The notes below the pieces were generated by a model. The model searched no databases and was not told where the DNA came from. It was given only the letters and a program-made list of their open reading frames with translations. Shown here in pieces: positions 11,229 to 20,404 of a stretch of DNA of 64,000 nt. A program made the translations under genes and the position numbers. The stretch's first letter is position 1. Each line of letters begins with the position of its first letter. This stretch comes from Sulfitobacter dubius (GTDB taxonomy: Bacteria > Pseudomonadota > Alphaproteobacteria > Rhodobacterales > Rhodobacteraceae): positions 62,001 through 126,000 of the forward strand of contig NZ_FOPG01000001.1 in the NCBI RefSeq assembly GCF_900113435.1. Direction: 5' to 3'.

Positions 11229-11696
11229 ATGCGCTGCCCGTTTTGCGGAAATATCGACACCCAAGTGAAAGACAGCCGCCCGGCCGAGGATCACGTCTCG
11301 ATCCGGCGCAGACGGTTCTGCCCGGCTTGCGGGGGTCGCTTCACCACCTATGAACGGGTGCAACTGCGCGATCTTGTGGTGATCAAAACCTCTGGCAAGC
11401 GCGAGGACTTTGACCGCGACAAGCTGGAACGCTCGATCCGCATCTCCATGCAAAAACGCCCCATTGATCCGGAACGTATCGATCAGATGATTTCCGGCAT
11501 CGTGCGCCGATTGGAAAGCATGGGCGAGACCGACATCAGCTCGAAACATATCGGTGAGATCGTGATGGAAGCGCTCGCCCGGATCGACACCGTGGCCTAC
11601 GTGCGTTTCGCCTCTGTTTACAAGAATTTCCAAGCAGCGGATGATTTCGACAAATTCGTTCAAGAACTGCGCCCCGACGCCCTTCCCGAAGAGTGA
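11229..11696 (+). CDS. nrdR: Transcriptional repressor NrdR
   Basis: 155 residues. The N-terminal zinc ribbon has C3, C6, C31 and C34, followed by the ATP-cone domain (from [17 protein letters not shown]). NrdR senses ATP/dATP and represses ribonucleotide reductase genes by binding NrdR boxes. It sits directly upstream of ribD: the nrdR stop TGA overlaps the ribD GTG start, an arrangement common in proteobacteria. Confidence 0.97.
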   Translation: MRCPFCGNIDTQVKDSRPAEDHVSIRRRRFCPACGGRFTTYERVQLRDLVVIKTSGKREDFDRDKLERSIRISMQKRPIDPERIDQMISGIVRRLESMGETDISSKHIGEIVMEALARIDTVAYVRFASVYKNFQAADDFDKFVQELRPDALPEE

Positions 11697-12805
11697 CGGA
11701 CGATAGAGTGAGCGACGCGCGGTTCATGGCGCTGGCGCTGTCCTTGGGGCGGCGCGGGCAGGGCAATGTTTGGCCCAATCCGGCGGTCGGCTGTGTGATC
11801 ACCCAAGGCTCCCGCATCGTTGGGCGCGGGTGGACACAGCCCGGCGGGCGGCCCCATGCAGAGCCGCAGGCGCTGGCGCAGGCCGGTGAGGCCGCGCGGA
11901 GGGCGACGGTTTACGTCACGCTTGAGCCTTGCTCTCACCATGGCAAAACACCTCCCTGTGCACAGGCATTGATTGATGCGGGTGTCGCGCGGGTGGTGAT
12001 CGCCACACAGGACGATGACGCGCGGGTCAACGGTCGCGGCATTGCGATGCTCCGCACAGCGGGAATTGAGGTTGAGGTCGGGGTGCGCGAGTCTGAGGCC
12101 CGCGCCGATCATGCCGGGTTCTTCTGCCGCACTGATCTGGGCCGCCCGATGCTGACGCTGAAGCTCGCCAATTCTTTTGACGGGCGCATTGCCACAGGCA
12201 CTGGGGAAAGCCAATGGATCACCGACGCCCCGGCGCGGCGGCTGACCCATGCCATGCGTAGCCGTCACGACGCGGTGATGGTTGGCGCGGGCACGGCGCG
12301 TAAGGATGACCCAAGCCTTACGGTACGGGGCTTGGGCGTGGCACATCAACCGGCCCGCGTTGTGGTTTCACGCAGGCTTGACCTGCCGTTGATGGGGCAG
12401 TTGGCGCGGACGGCTTCTGATATTCCTTTGATCCTCTGCCATGGTAGCGACGCTGATCCGGCGCTTGTGCGCACGTGGTCCGACCTCGGCGCAACTTTGC
12501 TGCCCTGCGCGGCACGGGGCGCGCAGTTGGACCCTGTGGATGTATTGCGCCAGTTGGCCACCCATGGGCTGACGCGGATTTTCTGCGAAGGCGGCAGCGC
12601 CTTGGCGGCGTCTTTGATCGAGGCCGATCTGGTGGACCGTTTGGTAGGCTTTACTGCCGGGCTGCTGATCGGGGCCGAGGGGCTGCCGGGGATCGGCGCG
12701 CTTGGCCTGTCGCGCTTGGCCGAAGCACCGCGTTTCGCGCTGCAATCGAGCCAGCAGATCGGACCGGACCTGCTGCATGTCTGGCGGCGCAACGCTCCGG
12801 CCTAA
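11693..12805 (+). CDS. ribD: Bifunctional riboflavin deaminase/reductase RibD
   Basis: 370 residues. The N-terminal deaminase domain has the zinc site HAE (55-57) with C80 and C89; it deaminates the pyrimidine product of GTP cyclohydrolase II. The C-terminal reductase domain (from about residue 150, [20 protein letters not shown]) uses NADPH to reduce the ribosyl side chain. GTG 11693 overlaps the nrdR stop; a second in-frame GTG at 11708 is an alternative. It is convergent with kpsC, 3 bases apart, and is separated from ribE by the capsule block. Confidence 0.96.
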   Translation: MTDDRVSDARFMALALSLGRRGQGNVWPNPAVGCVITQGSRIVGRGWTQPGGRPHAEPQALAQAGEAARRATVYVTLEPCSHHGKTPPCAQALIDAGVARVVIATQDDDARVNGRGIAMLRTAGIEVEVGVRESEARADHAGFFCRTDLGRPMLTLKLANSFDGRIATGTGESQWITDAPARRLTHAMRSRHDAVMVGAGTARKDDPSLTVRGLGVAHQPARVVVSRRLDLPLMGQLARTASDIPLILCHGSDADPALVRTWSDLGATLLPCAARGAQLDPVDVLRQLATHGLTRIFCEGGSALAASLIEADLVDRLVGFTAGLLIGAEGLPGIGALGLSRLAEAPRFALQSSQQIGPDLLHVWRRNAPA

Positions 12806-12808
12806 TCG

Positions 12809-14833
12809 CTACCGCCGCCAAAGATGGCTCTGGCTGGCAAAGACCCCTTGGAGTTTCGACAGCAGCCGATTGCCCAGCCCTGCGCGGGGCATATGCCCGG
12901 TGGCGAGCCGTTCGACCACGACTTCGACCGGACAAGGCTGGCCGCTGACAGGATCACGGTAGCGCGGGTAGTCGATGAGCGCGGCATGTACCAACCCCTC
13001 CAGCGTAACACGCGCGCGGCGGCGCGGCGGCACGTCGCCGTGGTCTTCGGTCAGGCCCCAACCTGCGTAGAAGGGCGCGCCCAAGGTAACGACCGGCACG
13101 CGGCGCAGGAGGGCTTCGAACCCCAGAAGCGAGGTCATGGTCCAGACCGCGTCGACTTGGCTCAGCAGGGCCATCGGGTCGGCGTGGTGGAGGATAAGAT
13201 CGGCCTGTCCTGCATCGGTCGCACCTTTGCGCAGCCCAGCTTCGACATCGGGGTGGGGTTTATAGAGGATCACCGCATCAGGGTTGGCGGCGCGGGCGGC
13301 GGCGAGCAAAGCCGCGTTGGTGCGCACCCCGCTTGTGCCCGTAAGGATCGAGGCGTCATCCTCCACCTGACCCGGCACCAGAATGCGGCGGCCCTGCGGC
13401 AGGTCGGGCGCGGCCCCGCCGAGGTTGTATTTGCTCAGGCCCGCCCCGGTGAGCGTTTCAATCAGGGCGCAGGCGCGGGCATGTTGGTCAGGGCGTAGGT
13501 CAGCGCGCTTTTCGATCCATTTTTCCAACCGGCTCGGCCCTTCGGGATCGTAGTAGATTCCCAGATCATCGCAGACCAATGACAAAGGCGGCACCAGTTC
13601 GGCGCCAAGGCCACGTGAGCGCAGAAACCCATCCTCCACCTGCAGGGCACCCGTTGGCGCGGTGTCAGCCTTGCTGGCCCAGACCATGGCGCGGCGGGGG
13701 GGCGCAGGCACCTCAGGCCGGCCTTTACGAAAGCGGATTGGGGTCGGCTGGCCGAAGAACTGCTGCAATGGGCGACGCTTCCACAGGCGCATGCCCCAAG
13801 CGTCCCAGCCGGTATGATCCTCACGCCATGCGCGGGCCTGCGCGGCGAGGGAGGTAACGGCGGTTTCAAAGCTGCCGAGCCGGTCGCGATAGGGATCGTA
13901 CCATGCGGGATAAAGGATCATCGCCGCTGCAAAAAGCTGCGCACGGGTGAGGCGGCGCTGGCGGCGTTGGACGGGGAATTCATCCTCCGTCAGACCCCAT
14001 CCAGCGTAGAAAGGCTGGCCAAAGACGCGCGGCCTGTGCCCGGCAAAAATCGCCTCGAACCCCATTTGCGAGGAAACGGTATAGACGCCAACCGCCCCTT
14101 CGAACAGCGTCCAAGGGCTGACCGGATCGGTCAGCAGGGTGATGCGGTCGTTAGTGTCCTCGGGGCCGAAATGGCCGGGACGATATCCCTGTGCCGTTTC
14201 GGGATGGCTCTTGATGATGACCCGCGCGCCGGGGTGTTCTTCTTGCGCGAAAACGAGCATCTCCAGAAACCGCCCGCGATCCGCGCCTGAGGCAGTCACG
14301 GAGGCATCGCCGCGCGTCTGGTCGATCACAAGCACATAGCCGGGATCGGGCGTAGGCGTGTCCGCGTCAAAACCTGCATATTTGGTCAGATGCGCTTCGG
14401 CCAACTGCGCCATGCCGCCCCGTGCGCGGTCGAGAAGTGCGGTGTCGTCGAGCGGGTGATGGGCAAGAAGCTTTTCAAGGTCCGAGGGCTGGGCAGGGTC
14501 GAAATGCGCGCCCCGGCTGTCGATCAACAGGCCCAAGGGCGGCTCTCCAGCGCGACCGGGGTGGAGGGAGCGCAGCCAAGCGTCCTCGACCCGGATCACC
14601 GGCACATCGCGCTTTGCCGCCACGGCCAGCCCACGGTGCGCGGTGGGGGAGTTGCCCCAGACTGCCACGGCATCGCCGGGGCCGGGCAGGCCAAGCCGCA
14701 GGGAATGGCCGGACAACTGCAAAATGCGCCGCATCCGGCGCTGCGTCAGAAACCCCCCGTTATATACGAAAAGCCGCCGGCTCCTTTCGGGACCGGCGGC
14801 GGGAGAGAAATATGGGTCAGCTTCAAAGGCCAC
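12809..14833 (-). CDS. kpsC: Capsule beta-Kdo transferase KpsC
   Basis: 674 residues made of two homologous halves. The motif FYAGWGLTED occurs in each (about residues 280 and 600), followed in both by a basic stretch and an A-x2-I-x-YP-x3-DP-like ending, so the protein is an internal duplication. Family KpsC proteins add the alternating beta-linked Kdo residues onto the lipid anchor of group 2-type capsules at the inner membrane. The start appears to be GTG 14833, 9 bases after the stop of the exporter gene, with no clear ribosome site. It is the last gene of the three-gene capsule block. Confidence 0.92.
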   Translation of the reverse strand: MAFEADPYFSPAAGPERSRRLFVYNGGFLTQRRMRRILQLSGHSLRLGLPGPGDAVAVWGNSPTAHRGLAVAAKRDVPVIRVEDAWLRSLHPGRAGEPPLGLLIDSRGAHFDPAQPSDLEKLLAHHPLDDTALLDRARGGMAQLAEAHLTKYAGFDADTPTPDPGYVLVIDQTRGDASVTASGADRGRFLEMLVFAQEEHPGARVIIKSHPETAQGYRPGHFGPEDTNDRITLLTDPVSPWTLFEGAVGVYTVSSQMGFEAIFAGHRPRVFGQPFYAGWGLTEDEFPVQRRQRRLTRAQLFAAAMILYPAWYDPYRDRLGSFETAVTSLAAQARAWREDHTGWDAWGMRLWKRRPLQQFFGQPTPIRFRKGRPEVPAPPRRAMVWASKADTAPTGALQVEDGFLRSRGLGAELVPPLSLVCDDLGIYYDPEGPSRLEKWIEKRADLRPDQHARACALIETLTGAGLSKYNLGGAAPDLPQGRRILVPGQVEDDASILTGTSGVRTNAALLAAARAANPDAVILYKPHPDVEAGLRKGATDAGQADLILHHADPMALLSQVDAVWTMTSLLGFEALLRRVPVVTLGAPFYAGWGLTEDHGDVPPRRRARVTLEGLVHAALIDYPRYRDPVSGQPCPVEVVVERLATGHMPRAGLGNRLLSKLQGVFASQSHLWRR

Positions 14834-14842
14834 CGGCGTGGA

Positions 14843-15976
14843 TCAGCCGCTGGTGAGCGATGTGATGCTGTCTGCCGACCCTGCGGTGCCAGTGATGGCC
14901 GAGATCACCTTGCTCCACTGGGTGAAGGGCGCCTCAGTGACATAGATCGTGTCACCATCGCGGATCACGAAGTCACGGGCCATAAACATGCCGTTGGGCT
15001 TGGTCAGATCGGTCACATAGACCATACGCTGCGCGCCGGTTAGATCACTGCGGCCCAGCACCTGCTCGGCGACTTCCTCAGGCTCGTTGCGGAACACGAA
15101 GACGCCTGTGGGGTCGGCCGAGAGTGGGCTGAGGCCGCCCACTTGCGCGATGCCTTCCAAAAGCGAGAGGTTTTGCGACTCAAACGGCACGCGGGCCTGA
15201 CCGCCGGTGGCACCGAGGGCGGTGAAAGAGCGTGTGTCTTCCTCGACCAGAATGCGGTCGCCCGGGCGCAGCGCGATGTCCAACTCAGGGTGGTCGTAGA
15301 GGTCTTGGAACCAGATTTTGCCGCGCTGGCCATTCCGGATCACGGTGACCTGCGCAATTTCGGGAATGATGGTCACACCGCCTGCGCGCGCCAACATGGC
15401 GGCCAGTGTGCGGGTGGGGCGCTCGATGGGATAGACGCCCTGCGCGCCTATGGAGCCAATGAGCGACACGGTTGAGCCATCGCCTGCCGCGCGGCGCACT
15501 TCGACCTGCGGATCGGGGGTCTGTTCGCCCAATTTCTGGGTAATGATGCGGCGGATCGCTTCGGGTGTGTTGCCAGCGGCACGGATGCGGCCCGCGTAGG
15601 GGATAAAGATAAAGCCTGCGCCATCGACCTGCACTTCTTCAAGCAGGGTGGCCGGCGCGCCTTCGACACCGAGTAGCGGGTCGTCCACGTTTTCGTAGAC
15701 GGTGATGCCAAGGATATCACCCGGTTGGATCGTGTCAGAACCGACCCGGCCTGCGTTCTTGAAACTTTCCGAAAAGCCGAGTGCGGGGGCCACGGCGATG
15801 GCGCGGGTCACCCGGTCGTTCACGGCGATGACAAATGCATCCCCTTCGCGTTGAACTGAGCCTGCATAAATTTGCCGTTTGTTCGGCCCGACCTGTGGCA
15901 AACCACAAGATGAGATGACGGCCAATGCCGCCAGTGCTGCGACGGGACGCGCCCACCGGAATGTTACGGATTTCAC
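14843..15976 (-). CDS. Polysaccharide export outer-membrane lipoprotein (Wza/KpsD type)
   Basis: 377 residues. A lipoprotein signal is visible: a hydrophobic stretch (PVAALAALAVISSC) whose Cys would be lipidated. The Poly_export domain follows (IQPGDILGITVYEN, about residue 85), then SLBB-type beta-grasp repeats (GSIGAQGVYPIERPTRTL; GDRILVEED; LSLLEGIAQVGGL). Such proteins form the outer-membrane channel for capsular polysaccharide. GTG 15976 is preferred because GAGGAG lies 8 bases upstream; the longer ATG start at 16027 has no site. It stands between kpsS and kpsC on the same strand. Confidence 0.92.
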   Translation of the reverse strand: MKSVTFRWARPVAALAALAVISSCGLPQVGPNKRQIYAGSVQREGDAFVIAVNDRVTRAIAVAPALGFSESFKNAGRVGSDTIQPGDILGITVYENVDDPLLGVEGAPATLLEEVQVDGAGFIFIPYAGRIRAAGNTPEAIRRIITQKLGEQTPDPQVEVRRAAGDGSTVSLIGSIGAQGVYPIERPTRTLAAMLARAGGVTIIPEIAQVTVIRNGQRGKIWFQDLYDHPELDIALRPGDRILVEEDTRSFTALGATGGQARVPFESQNLSLLEGIAQVGGLSPLSADPTGVFVFRNEPEEVAEQVLGRSDLTGAQRMVYVTDLTKPNGMFMARDFVIRDGDTIYVTEAPFTQWSKVISAITGTAGSADSITSLTSG

Positions 15977-16090
15977 TGCCCGGTCTCCTCGACCTGAATT
16001 ATCTGCCTCGAAATCGCCAATTATCATGACGTATTACTTTGCAACTTAACGTAGCCTTTAGAAAAAATCTACAGGGGGGAATGGGTTAAG

Positions 16091-17383
16091 TCAGGTTACG
16101 ACCCGCAACTGTTGCCGAGGGGCCGCGGTGCCTTGCTCAAGCGCATCGTAAGGGTCTTCTGCTGAGAGCATCATATCAACCACTTGGCGCAGCAACTGAC
16201 GCCGCCCGCGTGCGGCATAGAAACCGCCCGGAACTTGCGAAGTTTCAAGCAGATAGCGGCGATAATCCTTATAGGCGCGGTTGTCGGGGCGGCTGGCCGT
16301 GGCAAAGAATTCGGGCAAGGGCTGGTCTGAAACGAACTCAGGCTGGGAGTAGACCGCGCTGCCAAAGACTTTAAGCGGAATGCCGCGCCAGAGCACCTGT
16401 TGCCCGGCGGTGGAGTTCACCGTGACCGCGCTGCGGGTGTCGTTCAAAAGTTGCGCAAGCTTGCCGCCACGCACGAAATGTACGCGGTCGGAAACTCCAT
16501 GCGCGCGGGCCAGCCGCTTGACATCGCGCCGCACGGGCACGCGGCCGTCCTCCAGCGGATGCGCCTTGATGACGAGGTGGTGATGCTGCGGCGCGCCCTT
16601 GGCAAAGCCTTCGATCACAAGCTCTAGGAAATCGGCCATCGTGTCGAAGGGCGAATGCATCTGGAAAGAGGAATCATGCTCCAGTTGCAGCAGCGCCAGA
16701 TGATAGGGAAAGCCGCCCAGCCGGATTTTTAGCGTCGCCAGAAGACGGTCAGCCGCCAGCACCGGCATCAGCAGCAGGCGCTTGAGGTAGAGGCGGAATT
16801 CCTTCGTCACCGGCAGGCAGCGGTGGGGTTTGAAATTGCGGTAGTCGCCGTTTCGGAACATCACGAACCAATGGTAGAGTGCGCCGTAAAAGATATGGTG
16901 CCGCATGTCGCCCCAGTGGCCGGGGGGCAGGGGAGCTTCCATGTCCGAGCGGGCGAGGGCAGCCTGCATTTGGGGAATGGTCATCTCCATCAGGCGCGAG
17001 TTGCCGTTTGAGCCGCCGCGCTCATAGGTGACCCAATAGGGCCGCATATAGCCTTCCTCGAAAACATGCACGGTGATGCCCCGGCGCTTGGCCTCGGCCA
17101 CCGCTTCGGCGTGGATGGGGCGTGTGTCGCCGTAAAGCACGATGTCGGTGACCTGCTTTTCGTCCAGCAGGGTCGCAAAAGTCTGCGGCCAATCCTCAAC
17201 CGTGCCGCGATAGGGGATGTAGGTCGACGGATGAAACCAAAAGGCCCGGTCGCCCGCGTTGAAGCCCACGCGCCAGACCTCAGCGCCCGCCCGGCGCAGC
17301 ATCTTGCCCAGACTGTTGAAGAAAGGCCCATGCGGGCCTTGCAGGAACAGGAAGGTGCGGGTGGGGGCGGCGGTCACGATCAT
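16091..17383 (-). CDS. kpsS: Capsule beta-Kdo transferase / export protein KpsS
   Basis: 430 residues matching the KpsS/LipB capsule family: N-terminal FLFLQGPHGPFF, the segment VFEEGYMRPYWVT, and the nucleotide-sugar region with KAHPLEDGR and TVNSTAGQQVL. In characterised systems KpsS adds the first Kdo to the phosphatidylglycerol anchor and KpsC extends it. ATG 17383 is supported by AGGA 5 bases upstream; ATG 17422 would add 13 residues. It is the first gene of the capsule block, divergent from ribE. The ABC transporter KpsMT is not in this window. Confidence 0.92.
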   Translation of the reverse strand: MIVTAAPTRTFLFLQGPHGPFFNSLGKMLRRAGAEVWRVGFNAGDRAFWFHPSTYIPYRGTVEDWPQTFATLLDEKQVTDIVLYGDTRPIHAEAVAEAKRRGITVHVFEEGYMRPYWVTYERGGSNGNSRLMEMTIPQMQAALARSDMEAPLPPGHWGDMRHHIFYGALYHWFVMFRNGDYRNFKPHRCLPVTKEFRLYLKRLLLMPVLAADRLLATLKIRLGGFPYHLALLQLEHDSSFQMHSPFDTMADFLELVIEGFAKGAPQHHHLVIKAHPLEDGRVPVRRDVKRLARAHGVSDRVHFVRGGKLAQLLNDTRSAVTVNSTAGQQVLWRGIPLKVFGSAVYSQPEFVSDQPLPEFFATASRPDNRAYKDYRRYLLETSQVPGGFYAARGRRQLLRQVVDMMLSAEDPYDALEQGTAAPRQQLRVVT

Positions 17384-17429
17384 ACAGGTCCTAAAACGGC
17401 GTGGTTTACCCTTAACCATCATATAAAAG

Positions 17430-17451
17430 GGGCGACAATGTGGCGTCGCCC
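17430..17451. repeat. 7-bp hairpin between kpsS and ribE
   Basis: GGGCGAC-AATGTGGC-GTCGCCC forms a perfect stem in the short divergent region between kpsS and ribE. It carries no T-run and is too small for an FMN riboswitch; it may be a regulator site or an mRNA leader structure. Confidence 0.4.
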
Positions 17452-17511
17452 GCTCTTGCCTGTGGCGGTGCGCGGGTTTACCACTGCGCCAAACTGCAAA
17501 GGAGCCTACCC

Positions 17512-18099
17512 ATGTTCACCGGCATTATCACAGACGTTGGCACCGTGACCAAGCTGGAGCAGGAAGGCGACCTGCGCGCGCGCATCCAAACGGGCTATGA
17601 CACCAGTGGCATCGACATGGGCGCCTCCATCGCCAGCGACGGGGTCTGCCTGACGGTCGTGGGGCTGGGCGATGATTGGTACGAGGTGCAGATCAGTGCC
17701 GAAACGGTGGCCAAGACCAACCTTGGCCAGCACTGGGCCGAAGGGCGGCGCGTGAACCTTGAGCGGGCGCTGAAGGTGGGCGATGAACTGGGCGGGCATA
17801 TCGTCTCTGGCCATGTCGATGGCGTGGCCGAGATTATTGAGATGAAGGACGAGGGTGACAGCACCCGCGTGACGCTGCGCGCGCCAAAGGAACTCGCGCG
17901 GTTCATCGCGCAAAAGGGCTCGGTCGCGCTGAATGGCACCTCGCTCACGGTGAATGACGTCGATGGCTGCGATTTTGGCATCAATTTTATTCCGCATACC
18001 AAGGAGGTGACGACTTGGGGCGATGCGAAGGTAGGTGATCTGGTGAACCTCGAAATCGACACGCTGGCGCGTTACGTCGCGCGGCTGAACGAGATGTGA
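17512..18099 (+). CDS. ribE: Riboflavin synthase, alpha subunit
   Basis: 195 residues. It has the two-fold lumazine-binding barrel: first repeat MFTGIITDVGTVTKL, second repeat from GGHIVSGHVDGVAEI. It dismutates two 6,7-dimethyl-8-ribityllumazine molecules into riboflavin and the pyrimidine precursor. ATG 17512 follows AAAGGAG with 7 bases spacing. It is the first gene of the ribE-ribB-ribH-nusB run. I see no FMN riboswitch in the 128 bases upstream. Confidence 0.96.
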   Translation: MFTGIITDVGTVTKLEQEGDLRARIQTGYDTSGIDMGASIASDGVCLTVVGLGDDWYEVQISAETVAKTNLGQHWAEGRRVNLERALKVGDELGGHIVSGHVDGVAEIIEMKDEGDSTRVTLRAPKELARFIAQKGSVALNGTSLTVNDVDGCDFGINFIPHTKEVTTWGDAKVGDLVNLEIDTLARYVARLNEM

Positions 18100-18180
18100 C
18101 GCCGCGCCCTTCGGGACGCGCTCTGGCCAAGCGGCGCGGGTCAGGCTAAGAGCCGGGCAACAGATAGATGGAAACAGCCG

Positions 18181-19305
18181 ATGCAATTTGACAAACCCGG
18201 ACAGGTCGAGACAGGGCTGAGCGATGCGATTTCGCCGATCGAGGACATCATCGAAGACGCGCGCCAAGGCCGTATGTTCATTTTGGTGGACCATGAGGAC
18301 CGCGAGAACGAAGGCGATCTGGTGATCCCGGCGCAGTTTGCCGATGCCGCCGCGATCAACTTCATGGCGACCCATGGGCGCGGGCTGATCTGTCTGCCGA
18401 TGACCTCGGCCCGTGTCGATCACCTTGGTCTGCCGATGATGGCGGTGAACAACTCCTCCCGGCATGAAACGGCCTTTACCGTCAGCATCGAAGCGCGTGA
18501 GGGTGTCAGCACCGGCATCTCTGCCGCCGACCGTGCGTTGACCGTGGCGGTGGCGATTTCCGAGCAGGCTGGTTCGGCCGATATCGCCACTCCCGGTCAT
18601 GTCTTCCCTCTGCGCGCCCGCGATGGTGGCGTGCTTGTACGGGCAGGGCATACCGAAGCGGCGGTCGATATTTCGCGACTTGCGGGGCTGCACCCTTCGG
18701 GCGTGATCTGCGAGATCATGAAGGACGACGGCGAAATGGCGCGTCTGCCCGATCTGGTGGAATTCGCCGCCGAACACGGGCTCAAGATCGGCACGATCAG
18801 CGATCTCATCACCTATCGCCACAAGCATGACAACCTGCTGGTGGAACGTGACAGCCGCACCGTCACCTCGGCCTATGGCGGCGACTGGCAGATGCGGGTG
18901 TTCTCCGATCAGATCACCGGCACCGATCATGTGGTGCTGACCAAGGGCGATATCTCAACCCCCGAGCCGGTGCTGATACGGACCCATGCGATCAATGCGC
19001 TAGAGGATATCCTCGGCCTCGGCCCTAGCCCGGCGGATGAATTGCCCCGCGCGATGCAGATCATCGCTGAAGAGGGCCGCGGCGCCGTGGTCCTGTTCCG
19101 CGACCCTTACCCGCGCCTCAAGCTGGACCCAGAGGATGACGACCGCCCGCGCACGATCAAACGCACCGGGCTGGGCGCGCAGATCCTGTCGTCGATGGGC
19201 CTGCATGAACTGGTCCTGCTGACCGACAATCCCGACACGCGCTATCTGGGCCTTGATGCCTATGCGCTGGAAATTGTGGGCACCCGGCCCATCACCACGG
19301 AGTAA
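18181..19305 (+). CDS. ribB: 3,4-dihydroxy-2-butanone-4-phosphate synthase with degenerate GTP cyclohydrolase II-like domain (RibBX type)
   Basis: 374 residues. The N-terminal DHBP synthase domain is complete (DHEDRENEGD, FMATHGRGLICLP, TGISAADR, GHTEAAVD, SGVICEIM) and makes the four-carbon unit of riboflavin from ribulose 5-phosphate. The C-terminal half aligns with GTP cyclohydrolase II, but the three zinc-binding cysteines are absent: the region LIRTHAINALEDILGLGPS replaces the usual cysteine cluster. The domain should therefore not hydrolyse GTP. ribE lies 81 bases upstream and ribH 5 bases downstream. Any true GTP cyclohydrolase II must be encoded elsewhere. Confidence 0.93.
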   Translation: MQFDKPGQVETGLSDAISPIEDIIEDARQGRMFILVDHEDRENEGDLVIPAQFADAAAINFMATHGRGLICLPMTSARVDHLGLPMMAVNNSSRHETAFTVSIEAREGVSTGISAADRALTVAVAISEQAGSADIATPGHVFPLRARDGGVLVRAGHTEAAVDISRLAGLHPSGVICEIMKDDGEMARLPDLVEFAAEHGLKIGTISDLITYRHKHDNLLVERDSRTVTSAYGGDWQMRVFSDQITGTDHVVLTKGDISTPEPVLIRTHAINALEDILGLGPSPADELPRAMQIIAEEGRGAVVLFRDPYPRLKLDPEDDDRPRTIKRTGLGAQILSSMGLHELVLLTDNPDTRYLGLDAYALEIVGTRPITTE

Positions 19306-19310
19306 TCGCC

Positions 19311-19862
19311 ATGGCTTCCGCCGAAGAACATACCATCCTGCCGCGCCCCAGCTTCGACGAACCGGTGAAGCTGCTGATCGTCGTCTCGCCCTATTATTCG
19401 GACATCGCGAACGGTCTGCTGACCGGTGCCAAGGCCGAGCTTGAGGCGGCGGGTGCCGCCTATGATCTCATTGAGATGCCCGGCGCGTTGGAGATTCCCA
19501 CCGCCATCGGCATTTCCGACCGGGGCAGCAATTTCGACGGCTATGTCGCGCTTGGCTGTGTGATCCGCGGCGAGACCACGCATTACGAGACCGTCTGCAA
19601 TGACAGCAGCCGCGCTCTGCAACTGCTTGGGCTGCAAGGGCTTTGCATCGGCAATGGCATCCTGACGGTCGAGAACAAGCAGCAGGCCGGGGTGCGCGCC
19701 GACCCTCAGGGGCAAAACAAAGGCGGTGGCGCGGCCGCTGCGGCCTTGCATCTTATCGCGCTCGCTCGTAAATGGGGCCGCCAGAGCAAGGGCATCGGGT
19801 TCAAGCCATTCGGGCAGGACACTTTGATGGCCGGCGACACGGATGGATCAAACCTCGCATGA
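19311..19862 (+). CDS. ribH: 6,7-dimethyl-8-ribityllumazine synthase
   Basis: 183 residues. It condenses the RibD product with the RibB product to form lumazine. Typical motifs are present: the substrate pocket PGALEIPTAI, the catalytic histidine region CVIRGETTHYETVC and GILTVEN. An N-terminal extension of about 15 residues precedes KLLIVVSPYY. The C-terminal tail (after LARKWGRQ) is about 20 residues longer than in compact members. The stop codon overlaps the nusB start (ATGA). Confidence 0.95.
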   Translation: MASAEEHTILPRPSFDEPVKLLIVVSPYYSDIANGLLTGAKAELEAAGAAYDLIEMPGALEIPTAIGISDRGSNFDGYVALGCVIRGETTHYETVCNDSSRALQLLGLQGLCIGNGILTVENKQQAGVRADPQGQNKGGGAAAAALHLIALARKWGRQSKGIGFKPFGQDTLMAGDTDGSNLA

Positions 19863-20335
19863 CCAGCAACGCGCTTTCGGGCAATCAGAAACGTAAGATG
19901 AAGTCGGCCTCGCGGCTCTATGCAGTGCAGGCGCTGTTCCAGATGGAGCATTCCGCGCAGACGGTCGATGTCGTGCGTCACGAATTCATCGACCACCGTT
20001 TCGGTGCCGTCTATGAGGGCGACGAGATGCAAGAGGGGGATGTGGATCACTTCTCTCGCGTGCTTGAAGATGCGGTGAACTATCAGGCGCCGATCGACCA
20101 GATGGCCAACCGCGCCATCGTCGCCAAATGGGCCATTGCCCGGATCGACCCGACACTGCGTGCGCTGTTCCGCGCCGCCGGGGCCGAGTTCCGCCATGAC
20201 GACACGCCGCCGCGCGTGGTAATGAAAGAATACGTCGACGTGGCCCATGCGTTCTTCCCCGATGGGCGCGAGCCGAGCTTCGTCAACGCCGTGCTTGACC
20301 ACATGGCCCGCGAAGCCCGTCCCGAAGCGTTCTAA
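19859..20335 (+). CDS. nusB: Transcription antitermination factor NusB
   Basis: 158 residues of the all-helical NusB fold: SASRLYAVQALFQME near the N-terminus, the arginine-rich helices with AIVAKWAIARIDPTLRALFR, and the C-terminal FVNAVLDHMARE. NusB with NusE (S10) binds boxA in rRNA leaders and prevents premature termination. ATG 19859 overlaps the ribH stop. The ribH-nusB pair is widespread in bacteria. Confidence 0.95.
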   Translation: MTSNALSGNQKRKMKSASRLYAVQALFQMEHSAQTVDVVRHEFIDHRFGAVYEGDEMQEGDVDHFSRVLEDAVNYQAPIDQMANRAIVAKWAIARIDPTLRALFRAAGAEFRHDDTPPRVVMKEYVDVAHAFFPDGREPSFVNAVLDHMAREARPEAF

Positions 20336-20404
20336 AACCGGGAAGCGACCGGCCCAAGGGTCAGACCAATCAAATCAAATTGCAGCGAAGGGGGAGTGAC
20401 GGGA

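Noticed and set aside
17384..17511. FMN riboswitch in front of ribE
   Set aside because: The gap is only 128 bases and lacks the RFN core elements; only a small hairpin is present.
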